Of a stretch of DNA of 7,177 nt, positions 6,462 to 7,177 are shown piece after piece (the first letter of the stretch is position 1; the number at the start of each line of letters is the position of its first letter). The DNA comes from Candidatus Margulisiibacteriota bacterium. Its GTDB lineage: Bacteria > Margulisbacteria > Termititenacia > Termititenacales > Termititenacaceae. The notes beneath the pieces were generated by a model. That model had not been told where the DNA came from and did no database searches. It saw only the letters and a list, made by a program, of their open reading frames with translations. The translations under genes were made by a program, and so were the position numbers. The stretch spans positions 1 to 7,177 of the forward strand of contig JAIRZV010000161.1 of assembly GCA_031267055.1 (NCBI GenBank). The letters are read 5' to 3'.

Positions 6462-7177
6462 AGCGCGGTATTTTGCGCCGTTTGTTCGGCGGTTTTTTTC
6501 TCCTGGCTTTGTTTTTGGTCGGGATTTTTTTTGCCGTCTTGTTTTTGGCGCTTAAAAATAATTCCACGCAGCTACTGGGCGAAGAATATAAAAAATATTC
6601 CGAGGCGCTGGCGGCCAATCTCGCGCCGCTGTTCACCGCTCAAGATGTGTCCGGCCTGCGCCGACAGGTCTCGGCTTTAAGCCAGCGCACTCAATGGCGG
6701 ATAACCGTAATTTCTGCGGACGGTCAGGTGCTGGCCGATACTTCCGTCGAACCTCTGACAATGGAAAATCATTTTACGCGGCTGGAATTTTTGGCCGCGT
6801 TGCGCGGCGAGAGTGCTTACGCTGTGCGTTACAGCCAAACACTGGGGCGAGATTTTTTATACGCCGCCGCGCCTGTTTACGCCGGCGGAGAAATTATCGG
6901 CGCGGCGCGCCTCGGTCTGTCTCTGCGCCATGTTGTACTTTTATTCTGGCCACTGATCAGAACCGCTTTATTCGGCGCGCTGGTTTTTTTCGCGTTGCTG
7001 CTTTTGCTGGCTTTCCGTCTGGCGCGCCGTTTCGCCACTTCGCTGGATAGTCTGGAGCAGGCCGCTGTGCGCGCGGCTGATGGCGATCTGACCGCGCGGG
7101 TTTATCTGGACGACCGCGATGAGTTTCAGCCGCTGGCGGATAAATTTAATCAAATGACCGCACAGCTGGCCGCGTCG
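6452..7177 (+). CDS. phoR: PhoR-type sensor histidine kinase, N-terminal part (3' end outside window)
   Basis: Open for 242 codons to the right edge. The visible part has TM1 (about 11-34), an extracytoplasmic sensor region (35-165), TM2 (about 168-190), and a HAMP domain (about 191-240) with the typical LEQAAVRAADGDLTARV and DEFQPLADKFNQMTAQL pattern. The sensor region contains QWRITVISADGQVLADTS, ENHFTRLEFLAALRGE and PVYAGGEIIGAARLGL, which match the PAS-like periplasmic domain of PhoR kinases in Bacillus and many diderms. E. coli PhoR lacks a large domain of this kind. The DHp and ATPase domains must lie beyond the window. ATG at 6452 overlaps phoB by ten bases. GTG at 6458 is a possible alternative, and neither has a clear ribosome site, so translational coupling to phoB is likely. 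In this role it would phosphorylate PhoB when phosphate is scarce, under control of PstSCAB-PhoU. Confidence 0.9.
   Translation, partial: MAVKRGILRRLFGGFFLLALFLVGIFFAVLFLALKNNSTQLLGEEYKKYSEALAANLAPLFTAQDVSGLRRQVSALSQRTQWRITVISADGQVLADTSVEPLTMENHFTRLEFLAALRGESAYAVRYSQTLGRDFLYAAAPVYAGGEIIGAARLGLSLRHVVLLFWPLIRTALFGALVFFALLLLLAFRLARRFATSLDSLEQAAVRAADGDLTARVYLDDRDEFQPLADKFNQMTAQLAAS

Noticed and set aside
6694..7050. + strand open frame of 118 codons in the phoR region
   Set aside because: It is out of frame with phoR, whose sensor and HAMP sequence is continuous to the window edge. The product is Arg-rich and unrecognisable.

Overview
The window holds a bacterial high-affinity phosphate uptake and phosphate-sensing locus. 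All genes are on the + strand. In order they are: the 3' part of an outer-membrane porin gene, pstS, a small EamA-type membrane protein gene, pstC, pstA, pstB, phoU, a phoB/phoP-type response regulator, and the 5' part of a phoR-type sensor kinase gene that runs off the right edge.

Organism: the porin fragment ends in a beta-barrel-like strand with terminal Phe. PstS has an ordinary cleavable signal peptide with no lipobox Cys, so it should be a soluble periplasmic protein. Both point to a diderm (Gram-negative-type) cell. Most genes have strong AGGAGG/AAGGAG ribosome sites. The pstC control region carries TTAACA-like direct repeats at 11-base period, which resemble Bacillus PhoP and cyanobacterial SphR sites more than the enterobacterial CTGTCAT Pho box. 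I cannot name the organism. An uncultivated diderm outside the Proteobacteria fits, but this is a weak inference.

Layout: (1) 2-904 porin, then a 97-base gap with two hairpin modules, then pstS (1002-1994). No promoter or convincing terminator is visible in that gap, so porin and pstS probably share a transcript. (2) A strong GC-rich hairpin (2017-2049) closes this unit. (3) A perfect TATAAT lies six bases before the ATG of a 137-codon EamA gene (2089-2502), suggesting a leaderless mRNA. This gene is clearly more AT-rich than its neighbours. (4) An AT-rich spacer (2503-2595) carries five TTAAC/TTAAT hexamers, a likely Pho-regulator operator. (5) pstC-pstA-pstB-phoU-phoB-phoR follow with gaps of 2-15 bases or a 10-base overlap, which is one operon.

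How it works (inferred from the families): the porin may let phosphate through the outer membrane. PstS captures it in the periplasm, PstC/PstA form the inner-membrane channel and PstB powers it. PhoU passes the state of the transporter to PhoR, which controls phosphorylation of PhoB. PhoB would bind the repeats ahead of pstC, giving autoregulation. The main novelty is in the arrangement and control signals rather than in a new system: pstS sits apart from pstCAB, an EamA gene lies between them, and the Pho operator is at pstC. No RNA gene, mobile element or CRISPR array is seen.
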